Below, one piece after another: positions 37,178 through 45,809 of a DNA stretch of 64,000 nt. The notes under the pieces are model-generated. The model saw only the letters and a program-made list of their open reading frames with translations. It did no database searches and was not told the origin of the DNA. The translations under genes and the position numbers were made by a program. This DNA is from Wolbachia endosymbiont of Folsomia candida (GTDB lineage: Bacteria; Pseudomonadota; Alphaproteobacteria; Rickettsiales; Anaplasmataceae): positions 1,488,001 through 1,552,000 of the forward strand of contig NZ_CP015510.2 in the NCBI RefSeq assembly GCF_001931755.2, read 5' to 3'. Each line of letters starts with the position of its first letter. Position 1 is the stretch's first letter.

Positions 37178-38217
37178 CCTAGAGATGAAAAATTAAACCC
37201 GTAATGATTAAGCCAATTGATTTTATTGTCATAAAAGCTTCTTAGGTCATCAATTTGATATTTCAGCATTGCCAACCTTTCTATGCCAATACCAAATGCA
37301 AAGCCATTGTACTTAGTATGGTCTATCCCAACATTCTGAAAAACATTTGGATGCACCATTCCGCATCCAAGCACTTCTATCCATTTGCTACCCTTATAAC
37401 TTATATCCACCTCTGCAGAAGGCTCAGTAAACGGAAAAAAACTATTTCGAAACCGTATCTTTAGTCCCTTATCTCCAAAAAACTCATTAAGAAAGTGATG
37501 AATAGTAAATTTTAACTGTCCCATATTGACATTTTCATTGACATATAATCCTTCTATCTGATGGAACATTGGAGTGTGAGTTGCATCAAAATCATTTCTA
37601 TATACTCTACCTGGTGCAACAATTTTAATCGGAAAACTTTTTGCTTTCTCCATAGTTCTAATCTGCACAGACGATGTATGAGTGCGAAGCACCATTCTTT
37701 TGCCATTCATTTTGTTTTTTAAATAAAAGGTGTCTTGTTCTTCTCGAGCAGGGTGATGACTCGGAGTATTTAGTGCATCAAACACATGAAACTCATCTTC
37801 AATGTCTGGACCATCAACTGCCTTAAAACCCATGTGTGCAAAAATGAGTTTCACTTCATTTATAACCTTGCTGAGTGGATGAATCTTGCCAATTTTTTCT
37901 GGCCTAACAGGCAACGTGATATCAACTGCTTCATTTTGCAATTTAGAGTTAATTTCCTCTGCCTTTAGTATACTTTCTCTACTTTTTATCAGGCAATCCA
38001 ATCTATCACGTAAAGCATTGATAATTTCACCCAAGTTACGTTTTTCTTCCGTATTTTCTATCTCTTTTAAACTATCAAAGTAGGCTTTCACTGCTCCCTT
38101 TTTTCCTAAATATGACAGCCTAACTTTTTCTAAATCTTGCAAAGAAGAAGCAATTTCAATTTCAGAAACTGCCTTATCTTCAAGCAAAGGTATTTCACCA
38201 AGTAGTTCTTTATCCAT
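37174..38217 (-). CDS. pheS: Phenylalanyl-tRNA synthetase alpha subunit
   Basis: A 347-residue class II synthetase subunit that, with PheT, charges tRNA-Phe. An N-terminal coiled-coil precedes the catalytic core, with VLRTHTSSVQIRTM, GRVYRNDFDATHTPMFHQIEGL (motif 2) and EVLGCGMVHPNV, then FAFGIGIERLAMLKYQIDD (motif 3). Length is standard. pheT is not adjacent here. Confidence 0.97.
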   Translation of the reverse strand: MDKELLGEIPLLEDKAVSEIEIASSLQDLEKVRLSYLGKKGAVKAYFDSLKEIENTEEKRNLGEIINALRDRLDCLIKSRESILKAEEINSKLQNEAVDITLPVRPEKIGKIHPLSKVINEVKLIFAHMGFKAVDGPDIEDEFHVFDALNTPSHHPAREEQDTFYLKNKMNGKRMVLRTHTSSVQIRTMEKAKSFPIKIVAPGRVYRNDFDATHTPMFHQIEGLYVNENVNMGQLKFTIHHFLNEFFGDKGLKIRFRNSFFPFTEPSAEVDISYKGSKWIEVLGCGMVHPNVFQNVGIDHTKYNGFAFGIGIERLAMLKYQIDDLRSFYDNKINWLNHYGFNFSSLG

Positions 38218-38363
38218 CCTTAAAATGCCAGCTTAAACCCTAATTATAGTAAAATCCTGAATATCATCAACAACCTAAAAATTATTCTATTCTTAACTAT
38301 TAATCCGTTGACTAATTACACTAATATATTTACCTTAAGTTTAATATATTAATTATATTTACT

Positions 38364-41033
38364 ATGTTCGGTTCTTCTAACAGTCAATCTAAGAAAATAA
38401 TTGAAATTAGTTATATTGGTTGTAAACAAATTGAAGAAGAAACTAAAAATTGGGGATTTAAACAAAAGAATTCTTTAAAGGAATTTTCATTTAAGCTTCA
38501 GTTATTGAGCACAATAGATCAAGACGTATGTGACATAACACAATCTGAGCTTAAGTCATTAACAGACGAGGAAAGTAAACCTATTATATCTCAAGTACAA
38601 AAAGTACTTAAACTTTTTAAAACTTGCCTACATAAGAACAAAAACTTTACAGGATGTATTAAGATATCAAAGGCAAGTGAAGAATTACATAAAAAATATC
38701 TTAAGACTAAGGTTAATCAGGATAACACTATAGAAGAATTTATAAGGACTGCCCCATATCAAATTCTCTTACGAGGAGTAACAATAAAACTACGAATAAA
38801 TGTTAAAGATATTAACCTGAGCGGTTTACAGCAATTTGAAGCAGATTTCAAAGAAAAACTAAAACAAGCAAAAAATAAGGAGCAAAGTCAAATTGTACCA
38901 GTTATAGGGTCATTTGGCTGTAATTTAACAGATAGTGGAAAACAAGTAATACGCGCTCCAGTAGTTGTTGAGGCAATGCGTAGCAATTTTCACTGGGTTA
39001 AATCCTTGTTCTTGCCATCTAGTCTTCTTAATATAATCCGATATCTTGATCATCAAAGAATACCAAAACCTCAAAAACAACTTCTGGCTATAACTTACTA
39101 CCCAGAACAACAAGAGGCAAAGCAAGATGAGGTAATAGGAGAAGAGAATTCAGACCTCCAAACATCTAAAAATTTAAACACGCCAAATGGAACAAATAGT
39201 TCTAAAGCGGAAGAAAATCAGGAAGAAAAAAAAGACATCACAACAGCACATACATTAACGCAAATGGAAAAAAATCGCACAGAAAACGAACATACCTCAA
39301 CAAAACGCAAATTTATGCAAATAGTAAAAAAATTTCTACAAAGAATTAGAATAAAGAATAATCCAAAAAAAACACACACCACAGCAGACCACATATTAGC
39401 ACAAGCGGAAGAAAACAGAGGTATTACAGCAGAACCCACATTAACACAAGCGGAAGAAAAAAAAGATATTACAGCAGAACCCGCATTAACAGAAGTGGTA
39501 GAAAATCAGGAAGAAAAAGAACATATCACAATCAAACCTACGTTCATCCAAAGAATAGAAAGATCTATTGGAATAATTAATGATGACGACATACAAGCAC
39601 AAGAAATTATTAAGCGAGCAAAGAATTATGCTGAAACAGAAATGATATTCAACGAAAGCAAAGCTAATGCAAGACAAAAAACGCTTGATGAAATATTTTG
39701 TGAGACAGTCATAGCATACTATGATACGAGATATCCGAAATTTTTAATGGAAATAATTGAGTCAGTTTTTAAAACTATATTTTTAAAAGAAATTTCCAAA
39801 AAACCTGAAATTTTAGAAGAAGATGTATTAAACACTTTGAAAAATTTTGGTTTGGAATTTAATAAGGATTACTTATTGCAGCAAATAGGTCGCAAGCAAG
39901 ATATGCTGTATGACTCAATCAAATTATGTAGCGTTCCAAATAAACCTAAAAATAAAATACAGTCGCTATATAAATCCATTAAAGGCAGTTTTACCACATA
40001 CAACGCACAAAAAAAAGCTCAAGATGCGATAAAAAATAATAATGATAAAACACTAGATGAAATATTCATTGAAGTAATGAAAAATTATACAGATCAAGAT
40101 CGAGGAACATTTATTTGTATATTTGATAAAGTGTTTAACATCATCTTTTGTGGAAAGAAAAATCCAAGCAAGATAGAAACATTTGAAGAAATATTTAATA
40201 TACTTAAGATACTTGAAGTACAATTTGATGTACAATATTTTCAAGATAGGGTATGGGATAAAAAAACAAAATTGTCTGAACTAGTACTTGATAAGATTAA
40301 CTCACAACCTACCACTGAACCTAAAAACACTCCATCAAGCAATATGGAGGAAAATCAAACTCCATACACTGTGCCAGCAGCAAAAGCAAAGAAAGCTAAA
40401 ACTACACCAACTACCGATACTGCCTTCAAATCATCATTAAATACCGTATTCACCTCAAAAGAGGGTTATGCATGTGTATTTGTTATAGCATCCTCTATAT
40501 CAATACTATGCTTATGGCATCTTCCACTTGGAAAGGTTTCAATTTTACAGGGATTAGTGCCAAAAGAAAAAAGAGAACTTGCTGGATTAATATTGAACAT
40601 ATTATTAATAGCGTTAATCGTGGCACTTGTCTTGAATTTAATTCATTATGTATACTCTGAATATAGGGCAAATAATATAGGAAAAAAAACTCCACCAGTT
40701 ACTCACACCCCGTTCAAATCATCATTAAGTACTGTATTCTCCTCAAAAAAGGGTTATCTCTCTGTATTTGCTATAGCATCATCTATATCAATACTTTGCT
40801 TATGGCATCTTCCACTTGGAGAAGTGCCAATTTTACAGGGATTATTGCCAGAAGAAACAAGAGAATTTGCTGGATTAATATTGAACATATTATTACTAAC
40901 GTTAATCGTATTACTTGTCTTAGGTTTAGCTTACTATATACACTCTGAATACAAGGCACATAATATAGGATCTGTAGAGGAGATAGATATTGAAAATCCT
41001 ATAGAGGAATCTAAGTTTCAAGAGCAGCCATAA
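38364..41033 (+). CDS. Large hypothetical protein with duplicated domains and duplicated C-terminal membrane hairpins
   Basis: An 889-residue protein of no recognised family. Three kinds of internal repeat are visible. There is an acidic/Thr-rich stretch around residues 290-390 with ITAEPTLTQAEEKKD repeated as ITAEPALTEVVENQEE. A helical domain is duplicated at about 438-520 and 561-645 (KTLDEIFCETVIAYYD and KTLDEIFIEVMKNYTD). A segment of about 96 residues is duplicated at about 685 and 781, each with two membrane helices (ASSISILCLWHLPLG then LAGLILNILL or FAGLILNILL). The last duplication is still nearly identical in DNA, so it is recent. There is no signal peptide. Candidate secreted membrane-inserting protein, by inference. 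Confidence 0.8.
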   Translation: MFGSSNSQSKKIIEISYIGCKQIEEETKNWGFKQKNSLKEFSFKLQLLSTIDQDVCDITQSELKSLTDEESKPIISQVQKVLKLFKTCLHKNKNFTGCIKISKASEELHKKYLKTKVNQDNTIEEFIRTAPYQILLRGVTIKLRINVKDINLSGLQQFEADFKEKLKQAKNKEQSQIVPVIGSFGCNLTDSGKQVIRAPVVVEAMRSNFHWVKSLFLPSSLLNIIRYLDHQRIPKPQKQLLAITYYPEQQEAKQDEVIGEENSDLQTSKNLNTPNGTNSSKAEENQEEKKDITTAHTLTQMEKNRTENEHTSTKRKFMQIVKKFLQRIRIKNNPKKTHTTADHILAQAEENRGITAEPTLTQAEEKKDITAEPALTEVVENQEEKEHITIKPTFIQRIERSIGIINDDDIQAQEIIKRAKNYAETEMIFNESKANARQKTLDEIFCETVIAYYDTRYPKFLMEIIESVFKTIFLKEISKKPEILEEDVLNTLKNFGLEFNKDYLLQQIGRKQDMLYDSIKLCSVPNKPKNKIQSLYKSIKGSFTTYNAQKKAQDAIKNNNDKTLDEIFIEVMKNYTDQDRGTFICIFDKVFNIIFCGKKNPSKIETFEEIFNILKILEVQFDVQYFQDRVWDKKTKLSELVLDKINSQPTTEPKNTPSSNMEENQTPYTVPAAKAKKAKTTPTTDTAFKSSLNTVFTSKEGYACVFVIASSISILCLWHLPLGKVSILQGLVPKEKRELAGLILNILLIALIVALVLNLIHYVYSEYRANNIGKKTPPVTHTPFKSSLSTVFSSKKGYLSVFAIASSISILCLWHLPLGEVPILQGLLPEETREFAGLILNILLLTLIVLLVLGLAYYIHSEYKAHNIGSVEEIDIENPIEESKFQEQP

Positions 41034-41052
41034 GACTTCTTGCGAAACCATC

Positions 41053-41083
41053 TGTCATCCCAGCACTTAATACTGGGATCCAG
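41053..41083. repeat. Wolbachia short palindromic repeat
   Basis: Inverted arms atcccag (41057-41063) and ctgggat (41073-41079) lie within gtcatcccag...ctgggatcc. The same motif recurs at 41165, 42396, 42601, 48070, 51715 and inside ppdK. It is followed at 41106 by gggctttgttgcatcgctac, which resembles an IS5-group end without an element attached. Confidence 0.75.
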
Positions 41084-41180
41084 AAAAAATAGATAGATTC
41101 CAGCGGGCTTTGTTGCATCGCTACGCAAAGATTTGAAATTATTAATAAAACTTTCCCTTTTTTCGTCATCCCAGTGTGTG

Positions 41181-42390
41181 ACACACAACTGTACGAACGT
41201 CTAATTTAGCGATAAGATAGGAAAAAAATTAGGGTGTGAAGTGTGTTTTATTACAAAGAAATAATATCAAAATTGCCGAAAGCAGTGTTAGATGAAATAG
41301 GCAAAGCGGTTGGCGTTGATTACAAAGTGGGCAAACTTACGGGAGAAAATATATTTAATTTACTGCTGTACAGCATATTGGAGAAAAACGAGCTGAGCTT
41401 GCGGACTATCGAGGAAAATTATCGTCGGATGTTTTGCCTGAATACGCGCCATTCATCGGTGGCAAGCCGCTTAAAAACGATACCAATTAAGTACTTCGAA
41501 AGAATTTTTTCGTTCGTTTTACAAAGTTTTTGTAACCAAAAAGACCAAGAAAAGCTATTAATTATAGATTCCACAACCCTGCAGTTATCGAGCAAATTAC
41601 TGCAATCTGCAATACCATGGCGTGGTGGTGCAAAGAATATGGTAAAGTGCACCGTTGCCACTGACGGCAGGTTTGCAAAGTTGCTGAACTTGTATACTCA
41701 AGCCAAGGGCTCCTCTGACAGCACATCGTTCCGGGAAATGATTTTAAATCACGGTCAAGAGTCGATTTGCATATTTGATCGAGGACTGCAAAAACGTGCA
41801 ACTTTCGAGGAGTTTATAGATAAAGGCATACATTTTATCACACGTGGCAACGATAATATTCGTTATCAAATTGTGCGTATCCACGGAAAAGTTGCAGGCA
41901 TGCAGACTGGAACGCTTGAGCTAATGGAAGATGTAGTAGTCAGGCTGGGGCAAAAAGGTTCAAGATTTTTGTCGTTTGAAATCAGGCTAATTAAAGCGCA
42001 AAATCGACAGAATGGCGAAGTTCTCACATTTTTGACTAATATTTATGAAATGTCTGCTGAAGAAGTCTGCGCTCTTTACAAAAGGCGCTGGTCAATAGAA
42101 GTTTTCTTCAAATTTATCAAGCAGGAGCTCAACACGAAGCATTTTCTTGGACATAGCAAAAACACAATTTTGGTCACACTATACATGATTCTTATTGCTT
42201 CGGTTTTATTAACAGAATACAGAAAACGCAGCGAAATCAAGAGTTATAAGTTTGCAAGGAGAGCTTTTATGAATGAACTCAGGCTTGAAATCCTAAAACC
42301 TGTCATTGAATATTGTGGTGGAAACCCAGAAAAAGTCTACGATTATTACCTTTTTCACTTTCCATAACAAACGTTCGTACACTTGTGTGT
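41181..42390 (+). mobile_element. Intact IS4-type insertion sequence, inserted in a palindromic repeat
   Basis: Terminal inverted repeats acacacaactgtacgaacgt (41181-41200) and its complement (42371-42390) match at 19 of 20 positions and enclose one transposase gene. The flanks are the two arms of one palindrome, gtcatcccagtg (41165-41176) and cactgggatgac (42396-42407), so the element sits in the loop of a Wolbachia short repeat. The exact outer boundary and target duplication cannot be fixed from one copy. Confidence 0.85.
41243..42367 (+). CDS. IS4-family transposase
   Basis: A 374-residue DDE transposase. The catalytic aspartates lie in LLIIDSTTLQL and SICIFDRGLQKRATF. The glutamate lies in the C-terminal signature ALYKRRWSIEVFFKFIKQEL, the Y-(x)-R-(x)-E-(x)-K pattern of the IS4 group. 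The frame is intact and the inverted repeats match well, so the element may still be able to move. Confidence 0.92.
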   Translation: MFYYKEIISKLPKAVLDEIGKAVGVDYKVGKLTGENIFNLLLYSILEKNELSLRTIEENYRRMFCLNTRHSSVASRLKTIPIKYFERIFSFVLQSFCNQKDQEKLLIIDSTTLQLSSKLLQSAIPWRGGAKNMVKCTVATDGRFAKLLNLYTQAKGSSDSTSFREMILNHGQESICIFDRGLQKRATFEEFIDKGIHFITRGNDNIRYQIVRIHGKVAGMQTGTLELMEDVVVRLGQKGSRFLSFEIRLIKAQNRQNGEVLTFLTNIYEMSAEEVCALYKRRWSIEVFFKFIKQELNTKHFLGHSKNTILVTLYMILIASVLLTEYRKRSEIKSYKFARRAFMNELRLEILKPVIEYCGGNPEKVYDYYLFHFP

Positions 42391-42413
42391 CGATGCACTG
42401 GGATGACACCCTT

Positions 42414-42468
42414 AGTTGAAACTTAACACCCGTCCTATCGCCTTACGGGATGTTCGTACAGTTGTATG
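42414..42468. repeat. Solo insertion-sequence end
   Basis: About 55 bases (tagttgaaacttaacacccg ... gttcgtacagttgtatg) closely match 51656-51712, where the same sequence follows the IS630 transposase remnant. It ends with gttcgtacagttgt, the same terminal motif as the IS4-type element at 41181. No transposase is attached, so this is a relic of an excised or deleted element. Confidence 0.6.
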
Positions 42469-42475
42469 TGTGACA

Positions 42476-42600
42476 CTGGGATCTAGCAAGCGAAGGTTGC
42501 ATATAATACGTCGTTGGCATTGAAAATACGGAAATGGATTCCAGCGTCACGCGCTAGAATGACAAAGGCGTGTAGTATTTTTGAGCTATGCAACAAAGCC
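42476..42600 (+). repeat. 125-base dispersed repeat, copy A (inverted relative to copy B)
   Basis: The stretch from ctgggatctagcaagcgaag to gctatgcaacaaagcc is repeated in inverse orientation at 48217-48340 with only about half a dozen differences. One end (gctatgcaacaaagcc) equals the IS5/IS903-group terminus found at 48039-48055, so it looks like a MITE or a deleted IS end. The other end holds tgacactgggatct, an unoccupied version of the IS110 insertion site seen in copy B. Confidence 0.8.
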
Positions 42601-42623
42601 ATTCCAGCGTCACGCGCTGGAAT
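42601..42623. repeat. Wolbachia short palindromic repeat
   Basis: A perfect 9-bp inverted repeat attccagcg / cgctggaat with loop tcacg. The rest of the 326-base stretch between the IS4-type transposase gene and tatD (42368-42693) holds only repeats; no gene is seen there. Confidence 0.8.
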
Positions 42624-42693
42624 GACACCAGAAGTGATGATGACTTTTTACTAAAACAGCAGTTATGCAAAAAGTATATTACATTTATGGTAA

Positions 42694-43497
42694 TTAGGTT
42701 AAGTTACCGCTTTTTTCCATCATATAGTCTAGTTTCGAAAACAACCTAAAAAAATTATTTGTAGTTATTTCTGCAACTTTTTCTGGTGATTCATTCCATA
42801 ACTCTGCTAAGCAATCCACAACGTATTTTACCATTGCCGGCTCATTTTTTTTCCCTCTATAAGGTTCAGGTGAAAGATATGGAGCATCGGTTTCAACTAA
42901 AACACGCTCTCGAGGGACATTTTTTGCAATTTCTCTCAGTAAGTTAGCATTTTTAAATGTAATGATTCCAGAAAATGAAATATATAACCCTAAATCTATA
43001 GATTGGTAAGCAAGCTCTTTGGAAGAAGCAAAGCAGTGCATCACTCCGCTAAAAGCGCCGGTTTTCATTTCTGATTTCAACATATCAGCCATCTCATTAT
43101 CAGCACTTCTCGTGTGAATTACTAATGGCAATCCAGCTACCCTTGATGCTCCTATATGTGATGCAAAACTTTTTTTCTGATTCTCTTTGTTGTTGGATTT
43201 AAAAAAATCTAATCCGGTTTCTCCAATACTAATTACCTTTTGGTTCTTGGTAAACTCAACTAATTCATCAACTTTTATGCATTCACCGTTTTCTATAGTG
43301 GTATCAAGTGGATGTACGCCAACAGATGAATATACCTGACTATAGGATGAAGAAATCTTCAATAATTTAGGAATATCGTCAATACTAATACATATATTGT
43401 GTAAAATTTTTACACCACTTTGCTCTGCTTTTGAAATTACTTCTTGTATTTCATCATCGGAAAAATAAATCAAATGGCAATGAGAGTCTACTATCAT
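42694..43497 (-). CDS. tatD: TatD-family metal-dependent DNase
   Basis: A 267-residue TIM-barrel hydrolase. Metal ligands appear in MIVDSHCHL at the N-terminus, SIGETGLDFFKS, LVIHTRSADNEM and VLVETDAPYLSPEPYRGKKN. TatD enzymes are 3'-5' DNA exonucleases or D-aminoacyl-tRNA deacylase-like proteins. ATG 43497 gives the family's standard start; a TTG eight codons earlier is less likely. It lies 16 bases after the nudix gene, in one operon with it. Confidence 0.92.
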   Translation of the reverse strand: MIVDSHCHLIYFSDDEIQEVISKAEQSGVKILHNICISIDDIPKLLKISSSYSQVYSSVGVHPLDTTIENGECIKVDELVEFTKNQKVISIGETGLDFFKSNNKENQKKSFASHIGASRVAGLPLVIHTRSADNEMADMLKSEMKTGAFSGVMHCFASSKELAYQSIDLGLYISFSGIITFKNANLLREIAKNVPRERVLVETDAPYLSPEPYRGKKNEPAMVKYVVDCLAELWNESPEKVAEITTNNFFRLFSKLDYMMEKSGNLT

Positions 43498-43513
43498 GAG
43501 TTTGCTATAAATA

Positions 43514-43999
43514 TCACTCAATAATAGAAGCTTTTATAATAGAAGAAAACTCTTCTATTACCGCTGTATAAACTTGCTTTTTAAATGATATAGCACCTTC
43601 TACTAAATCATCTACATGTTGCCAACGCCACTCTTTGAACTCCGGATGATCAGTATAATTAACATTAATGTCCTGGTCCTCTCCACAAAACCTCATTAAG
43701 AACCATCTTTGCTTTTGGCCAGAATATTTTCCATTCCAGCACATCTGTATAATTTCTTCAGGCAAATCGTAGTATATCCAATCTTTGTTTTTAGCTATAA
43801 TTTCTGCTTTATTGGTACCAATCTCCTCTAGCAACTCACGTAATGCTGCTTGTTCCAATTCTTCTCCTTCATCAACTCCTCCCTGTGGCATTTGCCAATA
43901 GGACTCGCTATCAAAACGTTTTCCAATAAAAATATGCCCTTGTTTATTGAATAACATTATGCCAACACAAGGGCGATATTCATTTTTTTGTTCAGCCAT
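43514..43999 (-). CDS. rppH: RNA pyrophosphohydrolase (nudix)
   Basis: A 161-residue nudix hydrolase whose full nudix box runs from Gly40 to Thr62 (PQGGVDEGEELEQAALREL then LEEIGT). YRPCVGIMLFNKQGHIFIGKR and KGQKQRWF-type surroundings (YSGQKQRWFLMRF) mark it as RppH/InvA. RppH removes pyrophosphate from 5' ends of mRNA to start decay; its homologues in Bartonella and Rickettsia are linked to host-cell invasion. The ATG overlaps the stop of the preceding kinase-like gene by 8 bases. Confidence 0.94.
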   Translation of the reverse strand: MAEQKNEYRPCVGIMLFNKQGHIFIGKRFDSESYWQMPQGGVDEGEELEQAALRELLEEIGTNKAEIIAKNKDWIYYDLPEEIIQMCWNGKYSGQKQRWFLMRFCGEDQDINVNYTDHPEFKEWRWQHVDDLVEGAISFKKQVYTAVIEEFSSIIKASIIE

Positions 44000-44615
44000 G
44001 AATACGCTCTTTTCCTACATGATTTGTTATAGAAGTGCCAACCAATTTTCTTCTGCGCTTACGTTTGTTCTTAATTTTTTCAACAATCTTCTTTGCAACT
44101 TCTTTTGCGCTTAAGTGTGAGTTATCAAATTCAAGAGCACCTTCCGGTACAAATAGTTTTTTTCCTTTAATTCTTTCCATAGCAGAGTCCGGATCAGCAA
44201 TTTTGTTTTCCTTGCTTCTTTCCTCTGATTGAATACGCTTTACTAATTCTTGAGTATCACAATGCAGTACTACAAAGAGAATATCCAAGTTCATCCTTTC
44301 ACTAAAATTTATCACTGAATTGTATATTCTCTGATCATATGGATCGCCATCTATTAATTCATTTGTAAATATATAATGTTTTGACTTTATGTGATGTTTT
44401 TCTAGTATCGCTAACATATTTTCTCTGACTAAAAAAATGCTTTCCCATAGATCAACTGGAACATTACCATTTCGCAAATCAACGATATTAAATATAATAT
44501 TATTAAACAAATTATTACTTATTACCGCTGCATCAATGGTTTTACATATTTCTTTTGCAGTAGTAAACTTACCGCTACCTGGAAAGCCGATTAAGTAAAT
44601 AAGAATCTTGCTCAT
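43992..44615 (-). CDS. P-loop nucleoside-kinase-like ATPase
   Basis: A 207-residue protein beginning MSKILIYLIGFPGSGKF; ATG 44615 gives this clean start (the frame extends 10 codons further). The P-loop at residues 10-18 is GFPGSGKFT: the residue after Lys, normally Ser or Thr, is Phe, with Thr one place later, so metal coordination may be altered. A shikimate- or gluconate-kinase-like fold is suggested by the layout and the FVVLHCDTQELVKRIQSEER lid region. The end is very basic (KNKRKRRRK). It overlaps rppH by 8 bases. Substrate unknown. Confidence 0.8.
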   Translation of the reverse strand: MSKILIYLIGFPGSGKFTTAKEICKTIDAAVISNNLFNNIIFNIVDLRNGNVPVDLWESIFLVRENMLAILEKHHIKSKHYIFTNELIDGDPYDQRIYNSVINFSERMNLDILFVVLHCDTQELVKRIQSEERSKENKIADPDSAMERIKGKKLFVPEGALEFDNSHLSAKEVAKKIVEKIKNKRKRRRKLVGTSITNHVGKERIHG

Positions 44616-44744
44616 AAAATAAACATTAGAAAAAACTATTATCAATTATACACAAAAATATATGCATGTATAGCTCACTCAAACTAGGCTTATCTTGACC
44701 AAAATTTATGATCAAATAGCCCAAAAAGAATTTTATTTCATTTT

Positions 44745-45368
44745 TCAAAAATCAGAGAGTCGTGTTGGATATATGTTGATCTCTCTAAACCCAGACAATT
44801 GCTCTGTAGAACTATGCCCTGTAATAATTACTATACCACTTTGCTCAGAGCGTATTAAAATAAGGTTGAGCACAAGTTCACACGTTGCACTGTCAAGATT
44901 GCAAAATGGCTCATCTATAAGCCAAATATTTGCATTAGAAATTAAGAGACGAGCAAGCGCAACTCTTCTTTTCCAGCCTGCAGAGAGTTCGCTATATTTT
45001 ATATTCAGTACAGGCTGTAACTGAAAACAACACACAGCCGCCATAACCAACTCTCTCGTATTTCTTATTCCTGCCCAAAACTCTATATTTTGAAGAACAG
45101 TGAAGCTATCCTTGCAAGCATTTTTATGCCCTACATAAACCATAGAAGGTAAATAGGATTTTGGGTCATCGTATATGTCTTTTCCGCAATGCTTTATATT
45201 TCCCAAAGTCGGTGGTAACAGCCCACACAAACTTCTAATCAAGCTAGTTTTACCACTACCATTTGGACCAGTAATTAAGATTTTTGATTTTGGCTCAGCC
45301 TTAAAGCTAAGGCCTTTGAATAATATTTTATTATTACGAGTGCAAGATAAATTTTCACACTCAAGCAT
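44745..45368 (-). CDS. ccmA: Haem exporter ATP-binding subunit CcmA
   Basis: A 207-residue ABC ATPase for cytochrome c maturation, working with CcmB in the inner membrane. Walker A GPNGSGKT is at residues 34-41, the signature is LSAGWKRRVALARLL (the AGWKRR form typical of CcmA) and Walker B is IWLIDEPFCNLD. No ccmB is adjacent. It starts 3 bases after the next upstream gene, so the two are co-transcribed. The 99 bases to its 3' side hold nothing recognisable. Confidence 0.93.
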   Translation of the reverse strand: MLECENLSCTRNNKILFKGLSFKAEPKSKILITGPNGSGKTSLIRSLCGLLPPTLGNIKHCGKDIYDDPKSYLPSMVYVGHKNACKDSFTVLQNIEFWAGIRNTRELVMAAVCCFQLQPVLNIKYSELSAGWKRRVALARLLISNANIWLIDEPFCNLDSATCELVLNLILIRSEQSGIVIITGHSSTEQLSGFREINIYPTRLSDF

Positions 45369-45371
45369 AAA

Positions 45372-45809
45372 TTATCTACCCTTTCCTTTATATTTACCCT
45401 GAGTTGATGCTTGCGCTTTGACAAATAGCTCCCAATATCCCTTCTGGCCACCTTCTCTGTTTATCAATTGCGCTAAACGCTTCATCAAACCTCCACCAAG
45501 CATAACCATTTGCGTCCATTTACCTACTGGTTTTGCAATATCAACTATCTCTAGATCTTCGTGATAAACCTGTATATCATCATTTTTCTGACTCTCACGT
45601 AGTGTTTCCTGGCGTTTTATGAGCTCTTTTTGCTTTTTTTCTTTATATCGCTCATTATCCTTTTGATTCTCCTCCCACTCTTCTTTGAGAACTTTTTTTG
45701 GAAATACGACCTTTCTGATGCGGTTTTTATATATTTTTCTAAAAAAGAAAAATATTTTTAAAACAACAAGTAATGCTATGCCATATATAATGATATGCTC
45801 GAAAGACAT
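45372..45809 (-). CDS. Membrane-anchored coiled-coil protein upstream of ccmA
   Basis: A 145-residue protein with one N-terminal helix (IIIYGIALLVVLKIFFFF), a strongly charged coiled-coil (EWEENQKDNERYKEKKQKEL) and a C-terminal segment (PVGKWTQMVMLGGGLMKRLA). No family is recognised. Tight coupling to ccmA (3-base gap) suggests a cytoplasm-facing membrane factor used with it, but this is positional inference. Confidence 0.75.
   Translation of the reverse strand: MSFEHIIIYGIALLVVLKIFFFFRKIYKNRIRKVVFPKKVLKEEWEENQKDNERYKEKKQKELIKRQETLRESQKNDDIQVYHEDLEIVDIAKPVGKWTQMVMLGGGLMKRLAQLINREGGQKGYWELFVKAQASTQGKYKGKGR

Noticed and set aside
39218..39677. Minus-strand frames of 63-73 codons
   Set aside because: Shadows of the 889-residue protein gene with hydrophobic bias from complementing Lys/Glu codons.
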